A DNA stretch of 64,000 nucleotides, taken from the NCBI RefSeq assembly GCF_025264625.1, contig NZ_CP093313.1, positions 4,588,001 through 4,652,000 on the forward strand, read 5' to 3'. The first letter of the stretch is position 1. Each line of letters begins with the position of its first letter. Below are positions 43,202 to 51,735 of the stretch, in pieces. A program made the position numbers and the translations under genes. The notes below the pieces were generated by a model that did no database searches, was not told the DNA's origin, and worked only from the letters and a program-made list of their open reading frames with translations. Origin of the DNA: Occallatibacter riparius. GTDB lineage: Bacteria; Acidobacteriota; Terriglobia; Terriglobales; Acidobacteriaceae.

Positions 43202-43230
43202 CCCAGGTCTCCAAAAACGGGAGACCTGGG
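43202..43230. repeat. Perfect hairpin in the ribBA-ADOP gap
   Basis: Arms cccaggtctcc and ggagacctggg (11 bases, 7-base A-rich loop), flanked by acccct / ggggtacccc. This is the form of a dispersed palindromic intergenic element of acidobacteria; no T tract follows, so it is a poor terminator. The rest of the gap outside the tandem repeat shows nothing else. Confidence 0.7.
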
Positions 43231-43370
43231 GTACCCCTCGTAAGCCGACTGCAATGACCGGGGATGTGGGCCACCCGCCCGCGCAGTTCGATGTAGGCCA
43301 ATCACCGAAATAGGGTGACGCTCTTTCAAAATCATTGGGATATCCACTGCTGCTTGAGGCGCAGATAGCC

Positions 43371-45998
43371 CTATTCAGTTCGCAATGCTTGAACTGGATC
43401 GATGCGCGACGCCCTCCACGCCGGAATCAGGCAAGCCAGCACCGCCACGGCCACCAGCATCGACGCTGCCGCTGCAAATGTCGTTGGATCCAGTGGCCGC
43501 GTTCCGTACAGCATCGACCTAAGCAGTCGCGTAGCCAGAGCGCTGGCTGCCACGCCAAAGACGAGTCCCACGATTGCAGGCCGCAGCCCCTCGACGAGGA
43601 CAAGCCGCAGGAGCTGCGATCGCTGTGCGCCCACTGCGATGCGCAGACCGATATCCGGCGTCCGCTGCGTGGTCAGGTACGAGAGCACTCCATACAGGCC
43701 CACCGCCGCCAGCAGAAGTGAAAGCGCCGCAAAGGCGAGCACCAGGTTGGACGCGAATCCCTGGCTCGCCGAATTCTTGCCGAGAATCTGGTCCATGGTC
43801 AGCGCGTTGTAGACGGGCAGCTCCGGTTCGAGCGCCGAAATCTGTCGCTGGATTGGCATCGACATCGTGAGCGGATCGGCGGAAGTGTATGCAACGATGG
43901 TCGCCTCCGAAGTGCGATCCGGAATGCCGGAGAGAATCGGAAAGTACATTGTCGGTCGAATCGGCTTGGTAGTGTCATTGACCGTGTCGCCGACTTCACC
44001 GAGGATCTCGTAAACTTCAGGCTTCGTGTCCCAGTCCACGCGGACATGCTTGCCGACCGGGTCGTTGCCCGCCAGATACTGATCGACGAACGTCTTGCTC
44101 ACAACGATGTAGTGGTCGTTGCTGAGCCGCTCGTGTTCCGTGAAGACGCGGCCGCGCAGGAGGGGAATCTGCATCACGCTGAAGTACTGCGGGTCGGCAG
44201 TGAAAATGGCGGCTTCGTACTGAAGGCTGTAGCTGGGTGCGGGCCGCTCGAGAACACTGAATACCCGGTCAAATGAGAAGCCCGCGCCTGGTGGCACCGA
44301 AACTAATGCCGCGCCGCGCACGCCAGGCAGGCGCCGCAGGCGCTCTAGCAACGCCTCGTGAAAGCGCACGATCTTTTCGCGCGTATCGTACTGGATCTCC
44401 GGCAGGCCGAACTTCATGGTGATCACGTGATCGATGCGGCACCCGAGATCGGTCGTGCGCAGATGGAGGAAGCTCTTGAAGAGCAGGCCGGCCGAGATCA
44501 ACAGGACAACAGTAAGGGCGATTTCCACTGTCAGCATCGTCTTGCGCAGCCGCGCCCGCGCGCCGCTCGCGCCCACCATGCGCGTCGAATCGCGCAGCCC
44601 CGAAAGCAGACCTCTTCCGGTAGACGAAATTGCGGGCACAAGGCCAGCCAGCAGTGCCGCGGCTGCCACGATCGCCAGCGTAAACGTCAGAACCCACGCA
44701 TCCACATGCACGGATTCGGCGCGCGGCAGGTTGCGCCAGTGCGCCGCGAGCCAGTAAGTGGAAGCCAGCGACAGCAGCAGGCCCAGTGCTCCGCCGGCCA
44801 GACAGATCAGCAAACTCTCAGTCATCTGCTCGCAGATAAGAACTATACGGCTGCCGCCCAGCGCGCCGCGGACTGCAACCTCCCTGCGCCGCGTAGCCGA
44901 CCGCGCCACCAGTAGATTGGTAAGGTTCAGGCAGGCAATGAGCAGCATGCAGCCTACCGCGCCCAGCAGCACCAGCAGAGGCGTGCGCACATTCTTGGCC
45001 AAGTCGTCGATCATCGGCCTCCACCACACGTCTTCAGCTACTGGCTTCGACGCGTTGGCCAGGTGGATCTGATACTGCAGCGCGCTCACCTCGCGCGTCG
45101 CCGCCGCTGCGCTCACACCCTGTTTGAGCCGTGCCACTACCGTGCTCTGATGGTCGGCGTGGCCGTAGTCGCCCGGCGAGAAAGTCTGCCAATACGGCAG
45201 CCAGAATTGAATCCTTGCATCGGGATACGTAAACCAGCTCGGCAGCACGCCGATCACCGTGGTGGGTTTCGTGTCCAGATGAACCTGCTTGCCGATGATC
45301 GACGGATCGCCGGCAAAGCGCCGCTGAAAAATGCTCCACGTCAGCAGCACAACGGGCTGCCCTTCCGGCTGGTCTTCAGCGTCAGTAAAGGTACGCCCCA
45401 ATACCGGCGACACGCCCAGCAGCGGAAAGAGATTGGCCGTTCCTGCGGCGCTCTGCACAACTTCAGGCAGCTCACTCTGCACGCCTGAGATGATGCCTCC
45501 GTAGCCGCGCATGGCGGCCATGTCTTCAAAGCTGTGGGTTTGCGCGCGCCAGTCGCGGTAGTCGCCGGCGGCCACGGTATTAAACCCATCCCCGCGTTGG
45601 TCGTGGCGAAAATGATCGTAGAGCATCACCAGCCTGCCGGGATCGCGAAACGGTAGCGGCCTCAGAAGTACAGCTCGCACAATGGTGAACAGCGATGTAG
45701 TTGCGCCGATACCGAGCGCCATCACCAGCACCGACACAATCGAGAAACTCGGCGAGCGCCACAACGTGCGTGCGCCATATTTCAGATCGCGCACCAAGCG
45801 CTCGAGCCAGTTCCACGTCCAAACGGCGCGCGTCTGCTCGCGAATCACCGTGGGATTGCCGAAGGCGCGCATGGCCGCAAAACGGGCCTCTTCCGCGGAC
45901 ACGCCTCGTTCCCGCTGCTCTTCCTCTTCCAGCTCAAGGTCGCACTGGAGTTCCCTCGCCAGCTCCTCATCCCGCTGCTTCCGGCGCCACCATCGCAT
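43371..45998 (-). CDS. ADOP-type permease (acidobacterial duplicated orphan permease, MacB-like), copy 1
   Basis: An 875-residue membrane protein. An N-terminal cytoplasmic helical segment (LARELQCDLELEEEEQRERG, then VSAEEARFAAMRAFGN) is followed by the first MacB/FtsX unit (SFSIVSVLVMALGIGATTSL), a large outside domain, three membrane helices, then a second half with MLTVEIALTVVLLISAGLLF, another outside domain and the C-terminal FtsX unit (LGLRIAVGAQRSQLLRLVLV). That is the ADOP layout. ADOPs have no cognate ATPase beside them, and none is seen here. It starts one base after the stop of its PadR regulator, so the two form an operon. Role unknown; related MacB proteins act in mechanotransmission during export. 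Confidence 0.92.
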   Translation of the reverse strand: MRWWRRKQRDEELARELQCDLELEEEEQRERGVSAEEARFAAMRAFGNPTVIREQTRAVWTWNWLERLVRDLKYGARTLWRSPSFSIVSVLVMALGIGATTSLFTIVRAVLLRPLPFRDPGRLVMLYDHFRHDQRGDGFNTVAAGDYRDWRAQTHSFEDMAAMRGYGGIISGVQSELPEVVQSAAGTANLFPLLGVSPVLGRTFTDAEDQPEGQPVVLLTWSIFQRRFAGDPSIIGKQVHLDTKPTTVIGVLPSWFTYPDARIQFWLPYWQTFSPGDYGHADHQSTVVARLKQGVSAAAATREVSALQYQIHLANASKPVAEDVWWRPMIDDLAKNVRTPLLVLLGAVGCMLLIACLNLTNLLVARSATRRREVAVRGALGGSRIVLICEQMTESLLICLAGGALGLLLSLASTYWLAAHWRNLPRAESVHVDAWVLTFTLAIVAAAALLAGLVPAISSTGRGLLSGLRDSTRMVGASGARARLRKTMLTVEIALTVVLLISAGLLFKSFLHLRTTDLGCRIDHVITMKFGLPEIQYDTREKIVRFHEALLERLRRLPGVRGAALVSVPPGAGFSFDRVFSVLERPAPSYSLQYEAAIFTADPQYFSVMQIPLLRGRVFTEHERLSNDHYIVVSKTFVDQYLAGNDPVGKHVRVDWDTKPEVYEILGEVGDTVNDTTKPIRPTMYFPILSGIPDRTSEATIVAYTSADPLTMSMPIQRQISALEPELPVYNALTMDQILGKNSASQGFASNLVLAFAALSLLLAAVGLYGVLSYLTTQRTPDIGLRIAVGAQRSQLLRLVLVEGLRPAIVGLVFGVAASALATRLLRSMLYGTRPLDPTTFAAAASMLVAVAVLACLIPAWRASRIDPVQALRTE

Positions 45999-45999
45999 A

Positions 46000-46344
46000 T
46001 CAGCTCTCCTCGGGCGCAGGCCACATCACGCGCGCGACCGCCTCCGCCATCTGCTTCCACTGCGATTCTTCAACCAACAACTGTTTGCGGCCTCGCGGAG
46101 TTAACCGGTAGTACTTGAATTCTCGATTCCGGTCTGGAGCGGTTTCCCACTTCGCAGTGACCCAACCCCTTTTCTCCAGCCTATGGAGGGCGGGATAAAG
46201 AGAACCGTGCTGCATCTGAAGGAAATCATTGGTGGTCCGCTGAATGTGTTTCCCAATCTCGTGGCCATGGGCGGCGCCGGAGAGCAGCGTTCGGAGGATC
46301 AACATGTCGAGTGTGCCCTGAAGAAGACCGTTTCGTTTTTCCAT
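46000..46344 (-). CDS. PadR-family transcriptional regulator (with ADOP copy 1)
   Basis: A 114-residue winged-helix repressor: GLLQGTLDMLILRTLLSGAA, then HGHEIGKHIQ, QMQHGSLYPALHRLEKRGWV (recognition helix and wing) and YYRLTPRGRKQL. It lacks a long C-terminal domain, as expected of the short PadR subgroup that accompanies ADOP genes. It lies one base before the ADOP gene and should control it and itself. ATG 46344 is chosen at MEKRNGLLQG, the family start; the frame is open upstream. No clear palindromic operator was found upstream, unlike at 57510-57537. Confidence 0.88.
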   Translation of the reverse strand: MEKRNGLLQGTLDMLILRTLLSGAAHGHEIGKHIQRTTNDFLQMQHGSLYPALHRLEKRGWVTAKWETAPDRNREFKYYRLTPRGRKQLLVEESQWKQMAEAVARVMWPAPEES

Positions 46345-46695
46345 AGAAGACAGACTACCCTCAACTGTGGGTGATGGTAGACATCCGACCATCGCCCCGT
46401 CAAGGACGGCGTTGTGAAATGGCGAGAACCTGCTTGAACCAGGAAGCCCGGGGATGGGCCAAGCCAAAGCCATGGATTGAGCGGCCGTTGATCCCTTCCT
46501 GGTTGGCCAAGACGGGAGCCGTTTCGCTTTCGCCAATCGCGGCATCTTAGTCTATAAGCGGTATTTACCTGATGTGGTCGATTTAGAATCGGTAGCGATC
46601 TGTTTTGTCTGGCCGCGCAAGCTCGGCGGGGACTCACAAGGTCACTGAACCGATCCATTTCCCGGCGCCGAGTGCATCGGACGCCAAGGAGCCCC
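46345..46695. other. Divergent intergenic region between PadR and the KaiC-like gene
   Basis: No gene supported. It must hold promoters in both directions. Short inverted blocks (gactacc / ggtagac around 46352-46382, accc / gggt) lie just upstream of the PadR gene but are too weak to call an operator. Confidence 0.4.
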
Positions 46696-48213
46696 ATGCC
46701 AGCTACCACGAATGACTCATTGCACAAAGGAATTTGCTCTACCGGCCTGCAAGGGCTGGACGCCATCATCAATGGCGGTCTGCCGAGCAATTGCTTCTAC
46801 CTCGTCCAGGGTGACCCCGGCTCGGGCAAGACAACTCTGGCGCTGCAGTTCTTGTTTGAGGGGCGGCGGCGCGGGGAGCCGGTCTTGTACATCACGCTTT
46901 CCGAGACAAGGGACGAGCTCGAGAAGGTCGCTACATCCCATGGTTGGTCTCTGGAAGGCATCCCGCTGCTGGAGTTTTCGGCTATCGAATCGCTGACTCA
47001 GCCTGAATCGCAGACTACGGTGTTTCATGCTGCTGAAATGGAGCTGAGCAAGGTGACGAAGTTGCTGCGGGACGAGATTGCCAAACATCGGCCTAAGCGC
47101 CTGGTTTTCGACTCGCTTTCGGAGTTTCGCCTCCTGGCCGAAACGCCCCTTCGTTACCGCCGGCAGTTGCTGAATCTGAAGCAGGATCTGGCGAGGCAGG
47201 GCAGCACGGTGCTGCTGCTCGACGACAAGATGGACAGCAACCGTATTGGCAGCGACCCGCACGTGCTGAGCCTCACGCACGGCGTGATCGAGATGGAGCA
47301 GCTGTCGCCCGACTACGGCAAGTCGAGGAGGCGGTTACGGGTGATGAAGATGCGAGGTGTCGGCTTCAGCGAGGGGTATCACGACTACATCATCGAGACG
47401 GGCGGCATTCGGGTTTTCCCGCGCCTGATAGCTGCGGATCATCATGTGGATTTCAAGCAGGAGTCAGTGAGCAGCGGGTGCGCTCCTCTGGACGAGTTGC
47501 TGGGTGGCGGATTGGACCGCGGCACAACGGCATTGATCATGGGTCCGGCGGGGACGGGCAAATCCACGCTGGCGCTTCAGTACGCGTGCAGCATGGCAGA
47601 GCGCGGAGAGCACAGTCTCCTGTTCACGTTCGACGAAACCCGCCAGACCATGCTGGCGCGTGCGGATGCGCTTGGACTTGGGCTGGTGGAGCACATTCGG
47701 AATGGTCTCATCCAGGTGCAGCAGGTCGACCCTGCGGAGATTTCTCCAGGAGAATTTGCGGGGCGAATTCAGGACGGGGTGGAAAAGGGAGCCAGGATGG
47801 TCGCGATCGACACGCTGAACGGCTACCTTAATGCGATGCCGGGCGAGCAATATCTGGCCAACCAACTCCATGAACTTTCAGCGTATCTGAATCAGCAGGG
47901 TATTCTGACGATCTTTACTCTCGCCCAGCATGGCGTGGTGTCTACTCTTGAGTCTCCGGTCGACCTTAGTTACCTGGCCGATACGGTGCTGAGTTTGCGC
48001 TACTTTGAGTCTGCAGGCGCAATGAAGAAGGCAATTGCCGTGATGAAGAAGCGTAGCGGTCGCCACGAGCAAACCATTAGGGAGTTTGCGCTTCGGACGG
48101 GAAAGGGTATCCGCATTGGCGGGCCTCTGACGGAGTTCCAGGGCATACTCACGGGTGTGCCTCAGTTTCGCGGCAGCTTAGAACAGATCATGCAGCGTAA
48201 TGATGGAGAGTAG
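46696..48213 (+). CDS. KaiC-like tandem RecA-fold ATPase
   Basis: A 505-residue protein of two KaiC domains. Domain 1: Walker A GDPGSGKTT (39-47), the catalytic-Glu motif SETRDE (69-74) and Walker B RLVFDSLSE (135-143). Domain 2: Walker A GPAGTGKST (283-291), FDETRQ (312-317) and Walker B MVAIDTLNGY. KaiC itself drives the cyanobacterial clock, but no KaiA or KaiB is present, and similar proteins in other bacteria are paired with signalling kinases. The next gene is a histidine kinase whose ATG lies inside this gene's end (14-base overlap), so the two are translated together and likely interact. ATG 46696 has AAGGAG five bases upstream. Whether it autophosphorylates cannot be read. Confidence 0.88.
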   Translation: MPATTNDSLHKGICSTGLQGLDAIINGGLPSNCFYLVQGDPGSGKTTLALQFLFEGRRRGEPVLYITLSETRDELEKVATSHGWSLEGIPLLEFSAIESLTQPESQTTVFHAAEMELSKVTKLLRDEIAKHRPKRLVFDSLSEFRLLAETPLRYRRQLLNLKQDLARQGSTVLLLDDKMDSNRIGSDPHVLSLTHGVIEMEQLSPDYGKSRRRLRVMKMRGVGFSEGYHDYIIETGGIRVFPRLIAADHHVDFKQESVSSGCAPLDELLGGGLDRGTTALIMGPAGTGKSTLALQYACSMAERGEHSLLFTFDETRQTMLARADALGLGLVEHIRNGLIQVQQVDPAEISPGEFAGRIQDGVEKGARMVAIDTLNGYLNAMPGEQYLANQLHELSAYLNQQGILTIFTLAQHGVVSTLESPVDLSYLADTVLSLRYFESAGAMKKAIAVMKKRSGRHEQTIREFALRTGKGIRIGGPLTEFQGILTGVPQFRGSLEQIMQRNDGE

Positions 48214-49450
48214 CCAAGTCGACGAGCGCGTCCTGATCCTCGCACCGGTCGGGAGGGATGGGCCGGCTATGGCGGCATTGCTGATGGGGCATGGCTTTGC
48301 GGCTGTGGTGTGCGAGAGCTCGGCGGAACTGCGCGCGAGCATGACGGAAGGGGCAGGGGCGCTGCTTCTGACTGAGGAGGCGCTTGAACTGGCGCGGCTT
48401 CCGGAGTTGCTGGAGCGGTTGCAAGCGCAGCCTTCGTGGTCCGAGCTGCCGCTCATCATCCTGACCCATGGGGGCGAGTCCCGCCGGGGACGCCTGCTCG
48501 ATACAGTGGCCGCGGCAGCGGGGGGAATTTCGGTGCTGGAGCGCCCCATTGGCACAGCCACGCTGGTGCGCGCGGTTGAAGTGGCTGTGCGCAGTCGGCG
48601 GCGGCAGTACCAGGTGCGCAACTTGCTCGTTGAGAGCGCCAAGCAGATTGCGGAGCTGAAGGAGAACGAGCGCACAATTCGATTTCAGGAGGAGCGGCTG
48701 CGCAAGGTGGAAAAGCTGGCGGCAGCAGGGCAGTTGGCCGCGTCGCTGGCGCACGAGATCAACAATCCGCTTGCGGCGGTCACAAATGCGCTCTACATTC
48801 TGCAGAACTATTCGGAGCTGCCGGAGGAGACCAACTCGCTGGTAAATACGGCGGCGAGCGAGATTGCGCGGGTCTCAAGGATCGTGAAGCAGAGTCTCTC
48901 GTATTACCGTGTGGACCGATCTCCGAAAGAAGTAGATCTGGCGCAGATTCTGGAGGAGTCGCTGCGCATCTTCGAGGAGAAGTTCCGCAAGTCGGATCTG
49001 CAGGTGCGCGCGAGGATTCGTCCGCACATTACGATTCTTGGATTTGGAGACGAGATCCGGCAGGCGATCGACAACCTGCTGCTCAACGCGGTGGAGGCGA
49101 CGCCCAAAGGAGGGCGGCTTGCGGTCTCGTTGCGGTGGTCGCGGGACAGGAAGGACGAGAGCCAGCCGGGGATCGCGCGGCTGACGATTGCGGATACGGG
49201 CCTGGGGATCTCCAGGGAGCAGCGTTCGCGGCTGTTCGAGCCGTTCTTCACGACGAAAGCGGAGAAGGGCAACGGGCTGGGGTTGTGGGTGGTGCGCGGC
49301 ATTGTGACCAAGCATGAAGGCAGCATCAGGATTTGGAGCTCAACGAGGGAGAGCTGCCGGGGGACGGCGGTCTCGATTCTGTGGCCGCTTCAGCAAAAGG
49401 GTGCCGCGGCGGTAGCGCAGCCGGTGAATGTGGTCGCGCACGGGAAGTGA
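48200..49450 (+). CDS. Soluble sensor histidine kinase with receiver-like N-terminal domain
   Basis: A 416-residue protein without membrane segments. Residues about 8-130 look like a degenerate receiver domain (VLILAPVGRDGPAMAALLM, PLIILTHGGE, LERPIG); the phosphoacceptor Asp is not obvious. A helical linker (about 130-170) leads to the dimerisation domain with H185 in ASLAHEINNPLAAVTNALYI. The catalytic ATPase domain has the N box NLLLNAVEATPKGG, G1 ADTGLGIS, F box EPFFTTK and G2 GNGLGLWVVRGI. It starts inside the KaiC-like gene. No response regulator is adjacent, so its target is unknown; the KaiC-like partner may tune its activity (inferred). Confidence 0.9.
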   Translation: MMESSQVDERVLILAPVGRDGPAMAALLMGHGFAAVVCESSAELRASMTEGAGALLLTEEALELARLPELLERLQAQPSWSELPLIILTHGGESRRGRLLDTVAAAAGGISVLERPIGTATLVRAVEVAVRSRRRQYQVRNLLVESAKQIAELKENERTIRFQEERLRKVEKLAAAGQLAASLAHEINNPLAAVTNALYILQNYSELPEETNSLVNTAASEIARVSRIVKQSLSYYRVDRSPKEVDLAQILEESLRIFEEKFRKSDLQVRARIRPHITILGFGDEIRQAIDNLLLNAVEATPKGGRLAVSLRWSRDRKDESQPGIARLTIADTGLGISREQRSRLFEPFFTTKAEKGNGLGLWVVRGIVTKHEGSIRIWSSTRESCRGTAVSILWPLQQKGAAAVAQPVNVVAHGK

Positions 49451-49660
49451 TGGGCGGACGCCAGCCATGAGAGCCGCCGGACGCCCGCCGCCCATGAGTA
49501 GTAGCGTGCCTCCCGGCAGGACTTTGCTGTGGGCGCAGCGGGTCACCTGATGCCGGCGCTGCCGTTGTGGTGCTCGTCATTCCTCCACAAGCTGCCGGAC
49601 AAGGTAGGCATCGCGCCAGGAGCTTATCGGTCCCGGCGCGATGGTTCATTGCGGCAGTTC

Positions 49661-50527
49661 CTAAGTCGATTGCTCCACGGCGAGGGCCGCGGCGGCCGGC
49701 GTATCCGTGGCATCCTCGGCGGGCCCGAAGGTCGGAAGATAGCTGCCGAAGTTCAGTTCGAAATCGCTTCGAACACCGTAACCGACGCCACGGAGCTTGG
49801 CGCGGCGCGCCTGCGCAGTGGGCCACGCCAAGGTTGGGAAGAACAGGTCGTTACTCGACTGAAGCTCGGCGGCTGTCGGCATTGCGAATCGATTGATCTG
49901 AGCCTTTGCTGCTCCGAGGGCTTCGCGGTCGAACGAAGCGAGGCGGCCGACCATGTTGTCGACAAAAGAGTCGAGGTCGTCATCATCGAGCGTGCGGTTG
50001 ACCCAGCCATAGCGCTCGACGATATCGGCATCGAAATCATCGCCGCTCAGCACGATCTCGAGTGCGCGCGAGCGGCCGACGATGCGCGGCAGCCATTCCA
50101 GCGCTCCTCCGCCCGGGACTAATCCGACACCGACTTCGGGATTGCCGAAGATAGCGTTTTGCCGGCTGGCAAAGCGCATGTCGCAGGCCAGGATAAATTC
50201 GTTGCCGATGCCGCGGGTGCGGCCGCGAACCTTGGCAATGCTCACGACCGGCGAGGATGAGAGGCGTAGTACAAAATCGCGCCAAAGATCCAGCGTCTCC
50301 CGTCTTTCAGCTGCCTTGCCCACGTCGAGGTGAGCGATGAAGAAGTCGGGATTCTCCGACTGGAAGACTATGACTCTAACGTGCGGGTCCGTCTCGATCT
50401 CGCTCATGAGCGTCCGCAATTCGTCGATGGTTGCTGGGATGAACATGTTGACGGGCGGATTGCTGAAGGTGATGGTCCAGTGACTCGGGTGTGTGCGGTC
50501 GATGTTGAACTGCGCAATTTCAGGCAT
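49661..50527 (-). CDS. Enoyl-CoA hydratase/isomerase family protein
   Basis: A 288-residue crotonase-fold protein: FSNPPVNMFIPATIDELRTL at the N-terminus, IAHLDVGK, then the oxyanion-hole region VVSIAKVRGRTRGIGNEFIL ACD, and FGNPEVGVGLVPGGGALEWL. The first catalytic Glu of typical hydratases is not evident in GNEF, and the second falls where LVPGGGA stands, so the exact reaction (hydratase, isomerase or other acyl-CoA reaction) is open. The last about 50 residues extend beyond the fold. ATG 50527 is preceded by GGAGG within GGAGGGAGATG. It stands alone, 73 bases downstream of the VOC gene on the same strand. Confidence 0.82.
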   Translation of the reverse strand: MPEIAQFNIDRTHPSHWTITFSNPPVNMFIPATIDELRTLMSEIETDPHVRVIVFQSENPDFFIAHLDVGKAAERRETLDLWRDFVLRLSSSPVVSIAKVRGRTRGIGNEFILACDMRFASRQNAIFGNPEVGVGLVPGGGALEWLPRIVGRSRALEIVLSGDDFDADIVERYGWVNRTLDDDDLDSFVDNMVGRLASFDREALGAAKAQINRFAMPTAAELQSSNDLFFPTLAWPTAQARRAKLRGVGYGVRSDFELNFGSYLPTFGPAEDATDTPAAAALAVEQST

Positions 50528-50600
50528 GGCGCATCTCCCTCCTTTTTAGGGAAGAACTCGGTGCAGTGCGTGGAGTAATTCCGGTCCCGCGGCAGTTGTT

Positions 50601-51296
50601 CTATTGCGGCAGCGTCGCGCCGGATTGTTCCGCAACCATGTAAGCGGCGTACCAGTCCGCCCAGTTTTCATCTCGCTGGCCCAGGCGTTTCTCATGCTCG
50701 CCGTGAGCGGCCTCCGCGCGCCGGAATGCGCCGGCTAAATCGGTGGCCGAAGCGAAGCTCGTGGCTGTGGAATCGATACGGCCGGGGAGCCGTGCTGTGA
50801 TTTCCTGGAAGATCCAGCCGTTTCCGTCGGGATCGCTGAAGGAGGCGAAGGAGCGGTAGCTGCGACGCTCAGGGTCAGCACCGTTTACCCGAATGCGTCC
50901 GAAGAGGTACGGCTCGTCCGGTCCTGCATAGACGTTCTCGCCGCCATGGAACACTTCTCCGACGGCGATGCCGCGCCGCAGAAGATTTTTGCGCGCAGCC
51001 TCAATGTCGGTGACGATCAGGTAAAGACCCTGCGCGGAGCCGGGAGCCGCTGCCGTGACATTTTTGCCGAAGATGACGGAGCACCCGGACCCGGGCGGCG
51101 TGAACTGGATTACGCGAAAGTCGCTGCCATTGTCGTAGTCGGCATCCAATCGCCAACCGAGCTTCGCGTAGAACTCTTTGGCGCGATCGATGTCGGAGAC
51201 CGGAATCACAACGATTTCGAACTTCATATCGACTTGCTGAACGCTCGCTACGCCGGCAGCGTCATCAGCCTGGACTTCGTATGTCGCATCTGCCAT
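50601..51296 (-). CDS. VOC (glyoxalase/bleomycin resistance) family protein with C-terminal extension
   Basis: A 231-residue protein. Residues about 24-170 form a glyoxalase-type domain: MKFEIVVIPVSDIDRAKEFY AKLGW, VIQFTPPGSGCSVIFG, and YRSFASFSDPDGNGWIFQEI, with the usual D-P-D-G-N strand end. Such proteins bind a metal and act as lyases, dioxygenases or drug-binding proteins; the substrate is unknown. The last about 50 residues (from TDLAGAFRRAEAAHGEHEKR) form a small helical extension ending DWYAAYMVAEQSG. ATG 51296 has AAGGAG upstream. It may be cotranscribed with the enoyl-CoA hydratase-like gene that follows. Confidence 0.85.
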   Translation of the reverse strand: MADATYEVQADDAAGVASVQQVDMKFEIVVIPVSDIDRAKEFYAKLGWRLDADYDNGSDFRVIQFTPPGSGCSVIFGKNVTAAAPGSAQGLYLIVTDIEAARKNLLRRGIAVGEVFHGGENVYAGPDEPYLFGRIRVNGADPERRSYRSFASFSDPDGNGWIFQEITARLPGRIDSTATSFASATDLAGAFRRAEAAHGEHEKRLGQRDENWADWYAAYMVAEQSGATLPQ

Positions 51297-51735
51297 GTGA
51301 TTTTCTCCTTTTGTTCATTTCCTTCGGTAGGCCCCAGCAGCGGAGCAAGGGCACAAGAGTGCAACTACCGCTAAAGGCTGAGGTTAGATAAACGATTGAA
51401 ACCGTATGCTGAACGGTCTGTTTGCTTCCCGTTAACGAGAACTGAATTGATCAGGATTTAGGCGTTCTTTTGCCGAGGAATTCTGTCAATGCTCAGGCCC
51501 TGAAGGGTGCCTCCTCGTGCGGGGCGGCTGGGCGAGAGCGCGTTGTTCGGAAGGGAATCGAGAAATCGGGTTTGCCGATCTCTGCCGGGGGCCCTGCATC
51601 TTGCAACTGACGTGATGGCGTGCACGGGAAGCCGAACGTGACCGAGTATAAACCGATGATGCCTGCGCGAGCCAGCAATTACGCGGTTAAAAAGTCACAC
51701 AGCACGTGGAGGCGAGGTGGACGGTCGAATCGCAA
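51297..51735. other. Gene-free stretch
   Basis: No gene supported. It contains the upstream region of the VOC gene and the space beyond the VWFA gene's stop; no repeat, clear terminator or RNA was recognised. The part around 51380-51470 is relatively rich in A and T. Confidence 0.4.

Noticed and set aside
43371..45998. MacAB-type exporter assignment for the ADOP genes
   Set aside because: No ATPase (MacB nucleotide-binding domain) or MacA gene accompanies either permease, and the duplicated FtsX layout fits ADOP instead.
51493..51678. Small minus-strand frame in the VOC-VWFA gap
   Set aside because: No ribosome site, no recognisable composition, not coupled to any gene.
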